From the IMG/VR virus record IMGVR_UViG_3300044464_000097, positions 1 through 34,770 of that record: a stretch of 34,770 nucleotides of DNA. One strand, written 5' to 3'. The notes below the pieces were generated by a model, which saw nothing but the letters and a program-made list of their open reading frames with translations, was not told the DNA's origin and did not search any database. Within the stretch, counting starts at the first letter, position 1. The number at the start of each line of letters is the position of its first letter. The position numbers and the translations under genes are program-made. Below are positions 15,308 to 24,218 of this stretch, in pieces. The stretch comes from a virus.

Positions 15308-15319
15308 GGTTCGCCCCTC

Positions 15320-15901
15320 CTATGGCGCTTCACAAGGCAGGCAGATTGGAGCGATAAGCCCCCGGCTCACGGTCATCCATGTAAACCGTGTAGCGATCTG
15401 CCAGTAGCGGTGAGAGTCATTGAACTTGAGCGGCTGAACTTCTCCGTCATGCCGCCGGCTAAGAACCCGGAAGTTACCGTTGCATGGGAGCCCGTCGTTT
15501 CCCCGGACCCATCCGAGGATCCGGCGCACGTGCTCGTAAATGTCGAGCGCCCACAAGTCCCCCGATCCGCCGTCCGTGCCGTCTGCGAGCGTGATCCCTT
15601 CACGCGCGAACACGCTCACAACGAAAGACCAGTTCTCGACCCAGGGGTGCGTCGTCGCCGGGAACGCGGGGATCGCTTGAAAGCGTCCGTAAGTGATGAC
15701 CGCCCGCGAGAAGTCGGACGGCCACCCCATCTGCTCGCGTCGGATAGCCCGTCCGGGGTGCGCGTTCACGGGCTCGTCGCAGAAGGCGTCCGTGCCGTGG
15801 CTCACGTCGGCCTCGTCATCGAGTAGGCCCGCAAGACAGGGGTCGGTCAGGAGGGCGTCTCGGATCGCCGCTGCCATATCGCGCCCGGTGAAGTAGCTCA
15901 C
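15320..15901 (-). CDS. Tail terminator/completion protein candidate
   Basis: The 193-residue protein uses a GTG start at 15901 that overlaps the previous stop (GTGA). It begins with a helix (MAAAIRDALLTDPCLAGLL) followed by alternating strands (WSFVVSVFARE) and a late YWQIATRFTWMTVSR segment. An N-terminal helix with a beta-sheet body, sitting between the gp10-like protein and the tail tube gene, is typical of tail terminators such as lambda U or DUF3168-type proteins. It is somewhat longer than those, with an insertion around residues 30-60. The family match is inferred, not recognised by a motif. Confidence 0.6.
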   Translation of the reverse strand: MSYFTGRDMAAAIRDALLTDPCLAGLLDDEADVSHGTDAFCDEPVNAHPGRAIRREQMGWPSDFSRAVITYGRFQAIPAFPATTHPWVENWSFVVSVFAREGITLADGTDGGSGDLWALDIYEHVRRILGWVRGNDGLPCNGNFRVLSRRHDGEVQPLKFNDSHRYWQIATRFTWMTVSRGLIAPICLPCEAP

Positions 15902-16299
15902 GCTCGGCCCCAGTTCAACTCGGGCTTCTTGATCCCGTTGTCATAGACAAACCGAATCGTCTGTGGCAGGGTCTCGACGGAGGCGGGGAAGAGGAAGCCA
16001 CCATCCGGCAAGCGCTCGACAAAGGGCGCGTACTCGACGAAGGAACCCACCGCGACCACGACCCGGCGCTCGGTTGCATCGATCAATTGCGTATTGATCG
16101 AGCGGCGGAGGTTGCCGGTCACGATATGGCCTTTCTCGGTCAGGATCTCCTTCGCGCGCGCCTCAATGATCTGCCCCGCGTTCATCATCGTGCGCGGGAG
16201 CCCGCCCGAGATGAGCTTCAAGAGCTCGCGATTCCGAGCTTGGAGCCGCTTCAGGTTGACGGTCGTTTGGTTGAATCCGTTGGACTTGTAGACAGCCAT
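15898..16299 (-). CDS. HK97 gp10-like neck/tail completion protein
   Basis: The 133-residue protein starts directly after the TAA of the connector fusion gene (TAA then ATG). It shows the gp10-like pattern: an N-terminal helix (LKRLQARNRELLKLISGGLPRTMMNAGQIIEARAKEIL), then TGNLRRSI, then a valine-rich strand (RRVVVAVGSFVEYAPFVE) in which EYAPFVE corresponds to the usual YAxxVExG. A small beta-rich end follows. It should act at the head-tail joint before tail terminator binding. Confidence 0.8.
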   Translation of the reverse strand: MAVYKSNGFNQTTVNLKRLQARNRELLKLISGGLPRTMMNAGQIIEARAKEILTEKGHIVTGNLRRSINTQLIDATERRVVVAVGSFVEYAPFVERLPDGGFLFPASVETLPQTIRFVYDNGIKKPELNWGRA

Positions 16300-17787
16300 T
16301 TACGAAGGCACCCCCAGAGCTGCGAGCACCGCCGCCGCTTCGAGGTAAGCCGTCTCCCGGTTCGCAATGCCGGCGACGGAATCGTCGTCGGTGAAGGAGA
16401 TCCATCCCCCCGTTTCCTGCCAATGGGCGAGTGCTTCGGGCACGCCGACGATCGCATTCGCCTGCGTCTCGCAGCGAATGGAGAGGATGTTTCGGGGATC
16501 GGTCGCGAATCCGGCCTTGGCCGCGGCCCAACGGATCGGCTGGTTCGGACCGTCGATGTTGTTATTCCACGCGTTCTCGAAGATCCAGGGCTTGGGGATC
16601 GTGTCGCCCGAGATCGTCCGATGGTCGCCGTTCTTGATCGCGTAGCGGCCCTGGCCGAATGCCGTCGCGATCTCGGAATAGAGCGCCATCAGGGCCGCGC
16701 GATGCGTGTTCCAGCTCCCGCCCTCACCGAAGACGGTCTCCGTCCCTGCATAGTCAAGGGCGGTGAGCTTGGGGCTCCCCTCCTTCACGTTCCCGTGCCC
16801 GGACTCGTTCGTGAGCGTGTCCTCGACGAAAAAGCTCTCCAGATTCAGCCATGACTGATCGAAGAAGACGCCGGCGGCGGGGATGGAGATCCCACCCGGA
16901 GCGTCCGCGAGCGCGACCATCTGGCTCACGATCGCCGCCCGCTCTCCACCGGTAATGAGCCCCCAGGGAATCAGCTCGCGCTGCTGGAGCGGAGAACCAG
17001 CGGGGGAAGCATTGAAGAGGGCGACCGTATCCGCCACCCGAAAGCGACGATGAGATGTCGCGCCTGCAAACTGGATATTGTCGCGCAGATAGTTGAACCA
17101 TGTCGCGAGCGGGGCCACGAGCCCACCGAACGCCGTGCCACTGAAGGGGTAGTCGAGGATCGTGTAATAGCGCCACCACCGGCGACCGGCGGCAACCATC
17201 GCATGGAGTGCCGCCAGTTGGGCCGGGTCGTCATATTGGAGATTGAAGATCGCGCCATCGAAGTAGGGAAGCGACGGCCAGGTCAGGATCTCATCGCCCC
17301 CGAAATGCCGCATGATGAAGAGCGTTTGCGTCGGCTGCCCTGTCGCCCCCGCGTTCCCCGTACCGCCAGCCCCAGCAGTCGCCGACCCGTAGCCCGCGGC
17401 TGCATCCGGGCAACCGTCTTTGACGAGCCGCAGCTCGTAGTGGATCATGGCCGAGTAGGCAAGCCCCGGGCGCGGGCGCTTGACCGCCACCACGTCATAG
17501 CATTCGTTGTTCTTTTGGTCGAAGAAGCGATCGCCGATCATTACCGTCTTGCCGTTCCGTGTCGGATCGGCGACGGCGCGATAGTCCTGGATTGCTTCCT
17601 GTTCGCCGAGCTCGACGCGCTCACGGCGCTGATGCTGCTCGGGCCAGAGCCGCACGTGGTAGCGCTGGATGATCGTCTGATGCTTGGGATAGGTCCCGCC
17701 CATACCATCGTCGATCCGCAAGCGGCGATCGACGCGGACCACCCGATCGGGCAGTAGCGATTTACTGGTGCGGGTAAACGTAACCAT
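16300..17787 (-). CDS. Head closure protein fused to a glycosidase-like domain
   Basis: This is a 495-residue protein. Residues 1 to about 125 resemble a small head-closure/head-tail joining protein (an N-terminal RVVRVDRRLRIDDGMGG, LWPEQHQRRERVE, TVMIGDRFFDQ, YDVVAVKRP and a final strand YELRLVKDG). A Gly/Ala-rich linker covers about 129-152. The remaining 340 residues look like a TIM-barrel glycoside hydrolase-like domain: FNLQYDDPAQLAALHAM, RWWRYYTILDYP, GISIPAAGVFFDQSWLNL and a late GWISFTDDDS. A strand ending in FFDQ or FLDN is typical of GHL/GH114-type enzymes. The typical protein of this position is only 100-130 residues. Catalysis is not proven; the domain could only bind sugars. Confidence 0.65.
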   Translation of the reverse strand: MVTFTRTSKSLLPDRVVRVDRRLRIDDGMGGTYPKHQTIIQRYHVRLWPEQHQRRERVELGEQEAIQDYRAVADPTRNGKTVMIGDRFFDQKNNECYDVVAVKRPRPGLAYSAMIHYELRLVKDGCPDAAAGYGSATAGAGGTGNAGATGQPTQTLFIMRHFGGDEILTWPSLPYFDGAIFNLQYDDPAQLAALHAMVAAGRRWWRYYTILDYPFSGTAFGGLVAPLATWFNYLRDNIQFAGATSHRRFRVADTVALFNASPAGSPLQQRELIPWGLITGGERAAIVSQMVALADAPGGISIPAAGVFFDQSWLNLESFFVEDTLTNESGHGNVKEGSPKLTALDYAGTETVFGEGGSWNTHRAALMALYSEIATAFGQGRYAIKNGDHRTISGDTIPKPWIFENAWNNNIDGPNQPIRWAAAKAGFATDPRNILSIRCETQANAIVGVPEALAHWQETGGWISFTDDDSVAGIANRETAYLEAAAVLAALGVPS

Positions 17788-17792
17788 GATGC

Positions 17793-18797
17793 CTAGACCG
17801 ACCCCACGATCACACCTTGACGGAATCGGGCGAGGATCGAATCGACGTCGGCGTAACCCGTCGCGTTATTGATCTGTGCCTTCCTAAAGATGTCCCGCAT
17901 GGTGTACTGCCGATCGCCGTCCGTGGACTCCGATGAAAAGGCGGCATCGGTGAGTCCGAGCGGGTCATCGCAGACGGCGGCATAGCGGATCAGTTGCCCG
18001 AGAGCCGCCGTGATCTGGCGCGGTGGAGAGGCGAAGGCGCCCCATTCGCCCGTGATCTGGATATTCTGGAAGCCTGGCGGCCAGATGCCGCACCCGCCGC
18101 CGGGCCAGCCCCATGGGTAGCCGATGAACCCCGACGCAAAGCGGTCGCTGTAGCGCTGCACGTTCCCGAGAGCGAGCATGGTGCGGCTGCCGGAAATCCG
18201 GATACCCGCTGGGTCGATCAGCGAGTCCTCGCCCCCCGGATGGCATGAGAGAACGCGCGCTTCGATCACACTCTGAATCGGGCGCTTGATCGAGAGCGTG
18301 CCCCGGCCCGAGCCGTCGAAGATCCGGGCTGCGGTTTGGGGTAGGAACGTCTGGCCCGTTACCCACTCGATCGTCTCTTGACCCAAGAGCACCATTTCGG
18401 CGAGCTGGGCCGGGGTGATCTCCGAGGCATCGGGGAGCCAGGTGCGGGCCGATTCGACCGTCATGTAGGGCGTTCCGGACGTGGCCGTGGAGAAGGCGAG
18501 CACCTGGAAGGCGAAGGTGAAGGGCTCTTCCGTCCCGCCGGAGGAGGCGGTCGCAAACCAGCGATCGAAGTGGATCGAGACAGGCTCGTTTGAGGGCACG
18601 AACCAATCGACGTAGTACTGGCCGAGCGCCGAGCGGACAATCGCCGTACCGGAGATCGTGGCGAGGACGGCCATGTTCTCGTCCAGGATCTCCACTTGCC
18701 GGATCTGGAAGGGATCCACGGGCGTGCCGGCGAGCGAGAAGGCAGCGCGGAGTCGCACGGTCTGGCCCGGCTGGGCGTGCCCACGATCAACGGCCAT
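17793..18797 (-). CDS. Head-tail connector (gp6/adaptor-like) with N-terminal beta domain
   Basis: The 334-residue protein starts at ATG 18797 with GAGGAG 8 bases upstream and overlaps the previous gene by 11 bases. Residues 1 to about 110 form a beta-sandwich-like domain (GQTVRLRAAFSLAGTPVDPFQI, ALGQYYVDWFVP). From about 115 a connector domain follows: TWLPDASEITPAQLAEMVLLGQETIEWVTGQTF, the FDGSGRGTLSIKRPI stretch common in adaptors, a Gly/Trp-rich loop, and a C-terminal helix pair (LGQLIRYAAVCDD, then DVDSILARFRQG). Helical adaptors of this kind bind beneath the portal. The extra N-terminal domain is unusual and might face outward. Confidence 0.7.
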   Translation of the reverse strand: MAVDRGHAQPGQTVRLRAAFSLAGTPVDPFQIRQVEILDENMAVLATISGTAIVRSALGQYYVDWFVPSNEPVSIHFDRWFATASSGGTEEPFTFAFQVLAFSTATSGTPYMTVESARTWLPDASEITPAQLAEMVLLGQETIEWVTGQTFLPQTAARIFDGSGRGTLSIKRPIQSVIEARVLSCHPGGEDSLIDPAGIRISGSRTMLALGNVQRYSDRFASGFIGYPWGWPGGGCGIWPPGFQNIQITGEWGAFASPPRQITAALGQLIRYAAVCDDPLGLTDAAFSSESTDGDRQYTMRDIFRKAQINNATGYADVDSILARFRQGVIVGSV

Positions 18798-19032
18798 GCT
18801 TCACACTCCTCTTCGCGCGCGGCTTGGATGGTGGCTTGACGGCTGTCCTGGCACCCGCAGGCGGGGCGAGCTTGGTCCCGGCCGGCAGCGGGGGCGGCTG
18901 ATGGCCAGGCATGGGTTCCGACCGAATGAGCGGAAACCGGCTATCGCTCGAGCCGACGCAGAGTGCCGCAGCGATGACCCCGAGACAAAAGCCGACGATC
19001 AGCCCGATGATGCCTGCCGCCCAGGGGGTCAT
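18787..19032 (-). CDS. Small single-pass membrane protein
   Basis: The 81-residue protein starts at ATG 19032, overlapping the fibre stop (ATGA). One transmembrane helix covers about residues 3-26 (AAGIIGLIVGFCLGVIAAALCVG), followed by a Pro/Lys/Arg-rich cytoplasmic-type tail ending in KRSVKHGR. Short DUF3789-like proteins with this plan occur among phage structural genes without known function. Its place between a giant fibre gene and a connector gene is odd for a membrane protein. Confidence 0.6.
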   Translation of the reverse strand: MTPWAAGIIGLIVGFCLGVIAAALCVGSSDSRFPLIRSEPMPGHQPPPLPAGTKLAPPAGARTAVKPPSKPRAKRSVKHGR

Positions 19033-22000
19033 AGCGGCACCGCCTCGAAGGTATCGACCGGCGATCCGCCACCACCAGGGCCAGGCGTGCAAGGGGGATC
19101 GCAGGCCTCGACGTGCGAACGCATCCGGCCGCCGTTCAAGGTGAGCGGGAGGCGGGTCTGAATGTCATTCGTATCGCCGAGAATGTCGTCGATCAGGTTC
19201 TCGGCGAAGCCAGCCGAGCCGGCGATCACGTGCCCTGCGAGCGCCTCGTCCCATACGGCGTCGGCAATCGTGGCTGCTGAAGGACTTGCCGCCGCGGAGT
19301 TGTTTAGCGCCTCGCCCGTGGAGCCGACGGCCAAGTGCCCTGCCAGAATCTCGTCCCAGGTCTGGTCTACGATCTCGTTGATGGCCGAGACATCCAGGCT
19401 CGCGGCCGTGATCCCGTTCAACGCCACGGAGCCTACCGAACCGGTCACGGAAGCCGTGGATCCCGTAACATTGCCCTGCACGGAGGCGACACCTTCGCCG
19501 AAACTCCCGGCGATGACGTGGCCGGCTCTCAATTCATCCCAAACCGCGTCAGCTATAACGGCGGCGGAGGCGCCCGAGCCGGCGTTGTTCAGAGCCTCAC
19601 CGGTGGAACCAACGCCGAGATGACCCGCAAGAATCTCGTCCCAGGTTTGATCGACGATCTCATTCACGGCGGAGACGTCGAGGGAGGCCGCGGTGATTCC
19701 GTTCAAGGCAACCGAGCCGATGGACCCCGTGACCGAAGCGACCGTACCCGTCACGCTCCCCTGGACGGATGCCACCCCCTCGCCGAACGAACCAGCTATG
19801 ACATGACCAGCGCGCAACTCGTCCCAAACAGCATCGGCAATGGTTGCGGCGGAGGCACCGGATCCAGCATTGAAGAGCGCTTCTCCCGTGGAACCCACGC
19901 CCAGGTGCCCAGCGAGTATTTCATCCCACGTCTGGTCCACGATCTCGTCAACCGCCGACGTGGCAAGTGCCGCGGCAGTGATCGCATTCGCCGCGAAGGA
20001 TGCGGCGGTAATGCCACCCGCGGCAACAGATCCAACCGACCCGACGACATTGCCCCCGACGTTCCCCGTCACGGAGGCGGTGGAGCCGGTGACGTTTCCT
20101 TGCACGGACGCGACGCCTTCCCCAAAGCTGCCGGCAATGACGTGGCCCGCCCTGAGTTCATCCCAGACCGCATCGGCAATGGTGGCCGCGGAGGGTGACG
20201 CCGCAGCAGCGAGCGAAAGCGCTTCACCAGTGGATCCGACTCCCATGTGGCCTGCGAGAATCTCATCCCACGTTTGATCCACGATCTCATCGACTGCGGA
20301 AGATGCCAGGGCGCCGCTCGTGATGGCGTTCGCGGCAAAGCTGGCCGCCGTGATGCCACCCGCGGCGATGGACCCAGTGGATCCGACGACGTTTCCGCCT
20401 ACATTCCCCGTCACTGAAGCCACCGATCCGGTCACGTTGCCCTGCACCGACGCGACACCCTCACCGAAGCTGCCAGCGATCACATGGCCGGCCCTCAATT
20501 CATCCCACACGGCGTCGGCGATCACGGCGGCCGTGGGCCCCGCAGCGGCGAGTGCATCCCGGATCGCTTGGAGTGAATCCGTCGTTCGGTCGTAGACCGC
20601 CGTGCCGTCGTCGAGGATCTGCCCGACCACCGAGCCGTCGAGCACATCGGTCGTGAGCGTCACGGCACGCTTGGTCAGTTGCGAGAGGATCAGTCCAGAC
20701 GTATCGGCCGTCCCGTGCGCGGCCACGATGTCCTCGTCCCACACGCCATCGGCGATCTCGGCAATGGCCGTGGCGTCGAGCGAGGACGCCGTGATTCCGT
20801 TGGCTGCGACCGAGCCCACGCTGCCGACCACGTTCCCATTCACATTGCCAACGACATTCCCGCCGACGTTTCCGACCACGCTGGCGACGGTCCCCACCAC
20901 GTTGCCATTCACGTTCCCGACAACGTTGCCGCCGACGTTCCCCGTCACCGAGCCGACGGAGCCTGTCACGTTGCCCTGAACGCTAGCGACACCCTCGCCG
21001 AAAGAGCCGGCAATGACGTGGCCAGCGCGCAACTCGTCCCACACAGCGTCAGCGATCGTTGCGGCGGACGCACCGCTGCCCGCATTGTTCAACGCCTCGC
21101 CGGTGCTGCCGACACTCAGGTGCCCGGCGATCGGCTCGTCCCACACGCCGTTCACGATGCTCGTGACGTTGACGACTGAATCCACGGTGCCGCACAGGTC
21201 GCCATTGATGTCGCAACCCGTACCGGCGCCCGTGGCTTCGATCCCGTCACCGTCCGTCAGCGCTTCGGCATGCAGCCCGTCGCCGATCACCGAGCCACCG
21301 GTGGCCATGATGCCGTGACCACCGGTGTCGGCTTCGGCCCAGAGTCCGTGGAACCCGTTGCCGTTGGCCAGCGCATGGATGCCATGCCCGTCGCGCCCAA
21401 GCGATTCGATTCCGTTGCCCATGTCCACGGCAACGAACTGCGCGCCATGGCCCCCGACGCCGCTGCCGCGCCCGTGGATTCCTTGGCCTGTGGCCCCGCC
21501 CGCGGCGGCTGCTCGGATGCCGTCGCCCGACGTGGCTCCGCCCGCAGCGCTGAGGCCGTGGCCGGTGGCGCCAGCTTCGAGCCGCATCCCGTGGCCAGCG
21601 CCATCGCCGAAGCCGTAGAACCCGTGGCCACTGACGCCCGACTGCCCAACGATCCCTGAGTTGCCGGCCGTTCCGCCACCGATGCCCTGGACGCCCTGCC
21701 CGTTGGCCTGCGCCTGTCCCCGAAAGCCGTCGCCGCTCGTGGCCCCACCGAACCCATGAATGCCATGGCCCGTGGCCCCACCAAGCCCGCGGATGCCGGC
21801 ACCAGTGCCCGCGCCCATGCCGATGATGCCGTGCCCGTTGGTGGCGCCTCCGGTGGCCGCGATGCCAGCCCCGTTGGACGCCCCACCCTGCGCAGCGAAT
21901 CCAGCCGCCGTACCGAAGCCAAGCGCCGAGAAGCCTGCCGCATTGCCTCCGCCCGCGTTGGCAACGATGCCAGTACCGCTCGTGACTCCGCCCTCGCCGA

Positions 22001-23381
22001 CGATGCCGCTCCCGGTTCCAACGCCTACGGCCTGCAAGCCGTGGCCCGTAGCGCCACCGCTGGCACGGATGCCGGCACCCGTGCCAGCACCTAGCGCGGC
22101 AAGCCCGCGGCCGTTGGTCGCGCCGCCGGTCGCCCGGATGCCGTCGCCGTTCGTGGCACCGCCCGTGGCGGTGATCCCATGTCCGGCACCCTGTCCATCA
22201 GCGACGATGCCAGAGGCGCCGCCCTGCGCCGTGGCCTGGATGCCTGGGCCGGTGGCGCCGCCTGTCGCTAGCACGCCCGCCGCCGAGCCCTGGCCGGCGC
22301 CGTCGATGCCGGGCGAGTTGCCGGCCGTGCCCGTGCCGCGGATGCCCGAGCCCGACGTGGCCCCGCCAACCCCATGAATGCCGTGCCCGGTGGCCCCCCC
22401 GGTCGCCTCGATCCCGTGGGCAGCACCCTGCCCGGTGGCCACGACGCCACTGAAGCCTCCGGTGCCTGTCGAGCGCACCCCCGCGCCCGAAGTCGCCCCG
22501 CCACTCGCCAGCAGGCCGTCGCCGGTTGGACCGCCACTCGTTTTGATTCCCGCGCCAGTGCCGCGGCCAGAAGTCTGGATACCCGCCGCGTTGGTCGCCC
22601 CACCGAGTGCGCGGATGCCAGGCCCAGCGCCATCACCGAGCGCGTCAATACCTACGCCGCCGCTGCCACCCGTCGCTCGGATGCCGGATGAACCCGCACT
22701 GAGCGTGTCGATACCCGGCCCGCTTCCGCCCACGGCCAAGATGCCCGACAGGCCATCCGCATAGACCCCCGATCCACCGCCGGCACTCACCCCGATCGCG
22801 TTGATGCCGTTGCCGGAGCCCTTGCCCGTCGTGGTGATGCCGTGCCCGTTGCCAGCGCCAGTGGCAAGGATCTCGACCACATCGGTGTTGCTGCTGTGCG
22901 CGCTGATCGCCGGCCCACCGCTGTTGTCGATGTCGATCGCACCGCCCGCCGCCGTCGAGTTGAGGCGCAATTGGTTCAGCGTAAGCGTTTGGCCGCCGGT
23001 GCCGTCGAGCATAGTCTCCAGGTTGTCGGCCGCCGTGGCATCACCGGACACTTGCACCATGTTGGAAGCCACGGCCGACAAGCCGAGGCTCACGCCGTCG
23101 TGCGGGTTCGCGTTCGTCGTGATGAAGTTGGCGCCAACTGGGATGGCGTTCGTGGCCGTGAAGATGTATCCCACGTGGTCGCCGTTCGTGTCGGCGGCAC
23201 TCGGGTCGAACCGATACTGCCCGAGCCCAAGCTCTGTCACCGTGCCAGTCGCCGCCGCCTGTGCAGCGCCGTCGATCCCGCGATTCACCGTCACCGTGGC
23301 GCCGGTCAACCCGGCCCCCGTGGTGGCGTTGATCAGCACGAAATAGACGCGCTGGCCGGCGACGTTCTGGCGGAGTGTCAT
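19029..23381 (-). CDS. Giant repetitive fibre, BppU-like N-terminus, candidate head fibre
   Basis: This 1450-residue protein starts at ATG 23381 (ATGA overlap). Residues 1 to about 105 resemble BppU-type N-terminal domains that anchor receptor-binding proteins (GQRVYFVLINATTGAGLTGATVTV). Residues about 175-720 are a Gly-rich array of 11-12-residue units of the form GI-x-A-x-GGAT-x-G. From about 740 to 1420, five near-identical blocks centre on WDELRAGHVIAGSFGEG and alternate with EIVDQTWDEILAGH segments and GNVVGNV-type strands. A short C-terminal domain follows. The repeats suggest a long trimeric beta-helical or polyglycine-like shaft. The gene lies between capsid and connector genes, not with the tail tip, so a head fibre is more likely than a tail fibre. 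Confidence 0.75.
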   Translation of the reverse strand: MTLRQNVAGQRVYFVLINATTGAGLTGATVTVNRGIDGAAQAAATGTVTELGLGQYRFDPSAADTNGDHVGYIFTATNAIPVGANFITTNANPHDGVSLGLSAVASNMVQVSGDATAADNLETMLDGTGGQTLTLNQLRLNSTAAGGAIDIDNSGGPAISAHSSNTDVVEILATGAGNGHGITTTGKGSGNGINAIGVSAGGGSGVYADGLSGILAVGGSGPGIDTLSAGSSGIRATGGSGGVGIDALGDGAGPGIRALGGATNAAGIQTSGRGTGAGIKTSGGPTGDGLLASGGATSGAGVRSTGTGGFSGVVATGQGAAHGIEATGGATGHGIHGVGGATSGSGIRGTGTAGNSPGIDGAGQGSAAGVLATGGATGPGIQATAQGGASGIVADGQGAGHGITATGGATNGDGIRATGGATNGRGLAALGAGTGAGIRASGGATGHGLQAVGVGTGSGIVGEGGVTSGTGIVANAGGGNAAGFSALGFGTAAGFAAQGGASNGAGIAATGGATNGHGIIGMGAGTGAGIRGLGGATGHGIHGFGGATSGDGFRGQAQANGQGVQGIGGGTAGNSGIVGQSGVSGHGFYGFGDGAGHGMRLEAGATGHGLSAAGGATSGDGIRAAAAGGATGQGIHGRGSGVGGHGAQFVAVDMGNGIESLGRDGHGIHALANGNGFHGLWAEADTGGHGIMATGGSVIGDGLHAEALTDGDGIEATGAGTGCDINGDLCGTVDSVVNVTSIVNGVWDEPIAGHLSVGSTGEALNNAGSGASAATIADAVWDELRAGHVIAGSFGEGVASVQGNVTGSVGSVTGNVGGNVVGNVNGNVVGTVASVVGNVGGNVVGNVNGNVVGSVGSVAANGITASSLDATAIAEIADGVWDEDIVAAHGTADTSGLILSQLTKRAVTLTTDVLDGSVVGQILDDGTAVYDRTTDSLQAIRDALAAAGPTAAVIADAVWDELRAGHVIAGSFGEGVASVQGNVTGSVASVTGNVGGNVVGSTGSIAAGGITAASFAANAITSGALASSAVDEIVDQTWDEILAGHMGVGSTGEALSLAAAASPSAATIADAVWDELRAGHVIAGSFGEGVASVQGNVTGSTASVTGNVGGNVVGSVGSVAAGGITAASFAANAITAAALATSAVDEIVDQTWDEILAGHLGVGSTGEALFNAGSGASAATIADAVWDELRAGHVIAGSFGEGVASVQGSVTGTVASVTGSIGSVALNGITAASLDVSAVNEIVDQTWDEILAGHLGVGSTGEALNNAGSGASAAVIADAVWDELRAGHVIAGSFGEGVASVQGNVTGSTASVTGSVGSVALNGITAASLDVSAINEIVDQTWDEILAGHLAVGSTGEALNNSAAASPSAATIADAVWDEALAGHVIAGSAGFAENLIDDILGDTNDIQTRLPLTLNGGRMRSHVEACDPPCTPGPGGGGSPVDTFEAVPL
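19492..21050 (-). repeat. Five protein-level repeats of WDELRAGHVIAGSFGEG in the fibre gene
   Basis: Copies of the same coding block lie at 20992-21050, 20458-20516, 20116-20174, 19777-19835 and 19492-19550. A divergent sixth copy (WDEALAGHVIAGSAGF) lies near 19190-19260. The encoded residues are almost identical, but the DNA differs at many third positions. The spacing between copies varies (534, 342, 339 and 285 bases), because the segments between them differ in length. Confidence 0.85.
21225..22860 (-). repeat. Gly-rich short tandem repeats in the fibre gene
   Basis: Roughly 45-50 imperfect units of 11-12 codons encode G-[IVLF]-x-x-x-G-x-[AG]-[TG]-x-x. Examples are GIRATGGATNGR, GLAALGAGTGA and GIRASGGATGH. 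On the plus strand this appears as recurring gccggtggc- and gatgcc-like words. Units vary at the DNA level and are not perfect copies. Confidence 0.8.
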
Positions 23382-23737
23382 TGGACGTCGTACCCCGTTC
23401 CCATGTTCGCCTTGGCGCCCCATGCGGCCACGAAGGACGGCGCCGCGGGCGCTTCGAGGTCAAACAGCTGCGGCTCCCACCACGCCATCGGGGCGACCAC
23501 GGCGTGCATGCTCCCCGACGGCGTCGAGTATCCCGACCCGGAGCTAGACGGCAGGCTCGAAGGAAATAGCGCGCGCTTTTCGTCGGGCAGACCCACAAGA
23601 TCCATCCCGTCGTAGCCCGGCAGCAAGGCGCCAAACGTCGTACCGATTACCCGCGCGTTCACCGTCGGCAGAGGCGAGTCGAAGACCTCGCCGACGTGCT
23701 GGATACAGATGACGATGGTGCCGCGATAGGTGGGCAT
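23378..23737 (-). CDS. Hypothetical structural protein
   Basis: The protein is 119 residues from ATG 23737. It starts with a short beta strand pair (TYRGTIVICIQHVGEVFDSPLPTVN), has a Gly/Leu-rich middle and ends in a Met/Trp-rich stretch (MAWWEPQLFDLE). There is no signal peptide or membrane segment. It overlaps the fibre start by ATGA and lies 4 bases after the previous stop, so it is co-expressed with the fibre and might be its partner or chaperone. I do not recognise the family. Confidence 0.6.
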   Translation of the reverse strand: MPTYRGTIVICIQHVGEVFDSPLPTVNARVIGTTFGALLPGYDGMDLVGLPDEKRALFPSSLPSSSGSGYSTPSGSMHAVVAPMAWWEPQLFDLEAPAAPSFVAAWGAKANMGTGYDVQ

Positions 23738-23741
23738 CGGT

Positions 23742-24218
23742 TTACAGCCAGTCCTCAAGCCACGTGATTGCCACTTCCATCGCCGTCGATGCCGTCGCAG
23801 GCACCTGGATGTAAGCGATTCCCGCGCCGGGCGGGATAATGACGCCGCCGGGAATGGGGTAGATGATCCCGGCGCCAATCGTCGCGGGATATGGGTAACC
23901 GAGCAGCATGTCCACCGAACTAGCCAGCAGCGTCGGCTGTCCAGAGAACTGTGCCAGATCGAGAAGCACACCCGATGGCGGCGCGATGGCGAGTTCCGAA
24001 TGATTCGAGCTATTCGGCGTCACCGTCGAGCCGGCCGTGCCGCGGGCGCTGATACGGCGAAATCGCCCCGTCCATCCGGCCGTCGGGGCGACCTGCGCGA
24101 ACATCGCGACCGAGATGACCTTGATCCGATGCGTCGAGTGCGGATTCCAGAAGGAAAACACTGCATGATCGGCGGTCGCTGCCGTTGCCGCTGCCCGTCC
24201 GCGTACGCTGAAGCTCAT
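23742..24218 (-). CDS. Hypothetical beta-rich virion protein
   Basis: The 158-residue protein starts at ATG 24218, directly after the TAG of the upstream gene. It is rich in short strands, Ala, Gly and Pro (HRIKVISVAMFAQVAP, YPIPGGVIIPPGAGIAYIQVP, AMEVAITWLED). This resembles small jelly-roll-like structural proteins seen near capsid genes in environmental phages. A capsid decoration role would fit but is not shown by any motif. Confidence 0.6.
   Translation of the reverse strand: MSFSVRGRAAATAATADHAVFSFWNPHSTHRIKVISVAMFAQVAPTAGWTGRFRRISARGTAGSTVTPNSSNHSELAIAPPSGVLLDLAQFSGQPTLLASSVDMLLGYPYPATIGAGIIYPIPGGVIIPPGAGIAYIQVPATASTAMEVAITWLEDWL

Noticed and set aside
21225-22860. Repeat array resembling CRISPR at first sight
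   Set aside because: Units are 33-36 bases, imperfect, without unique spacers, and stay in frame within a large coding gene. They are protein repeats.
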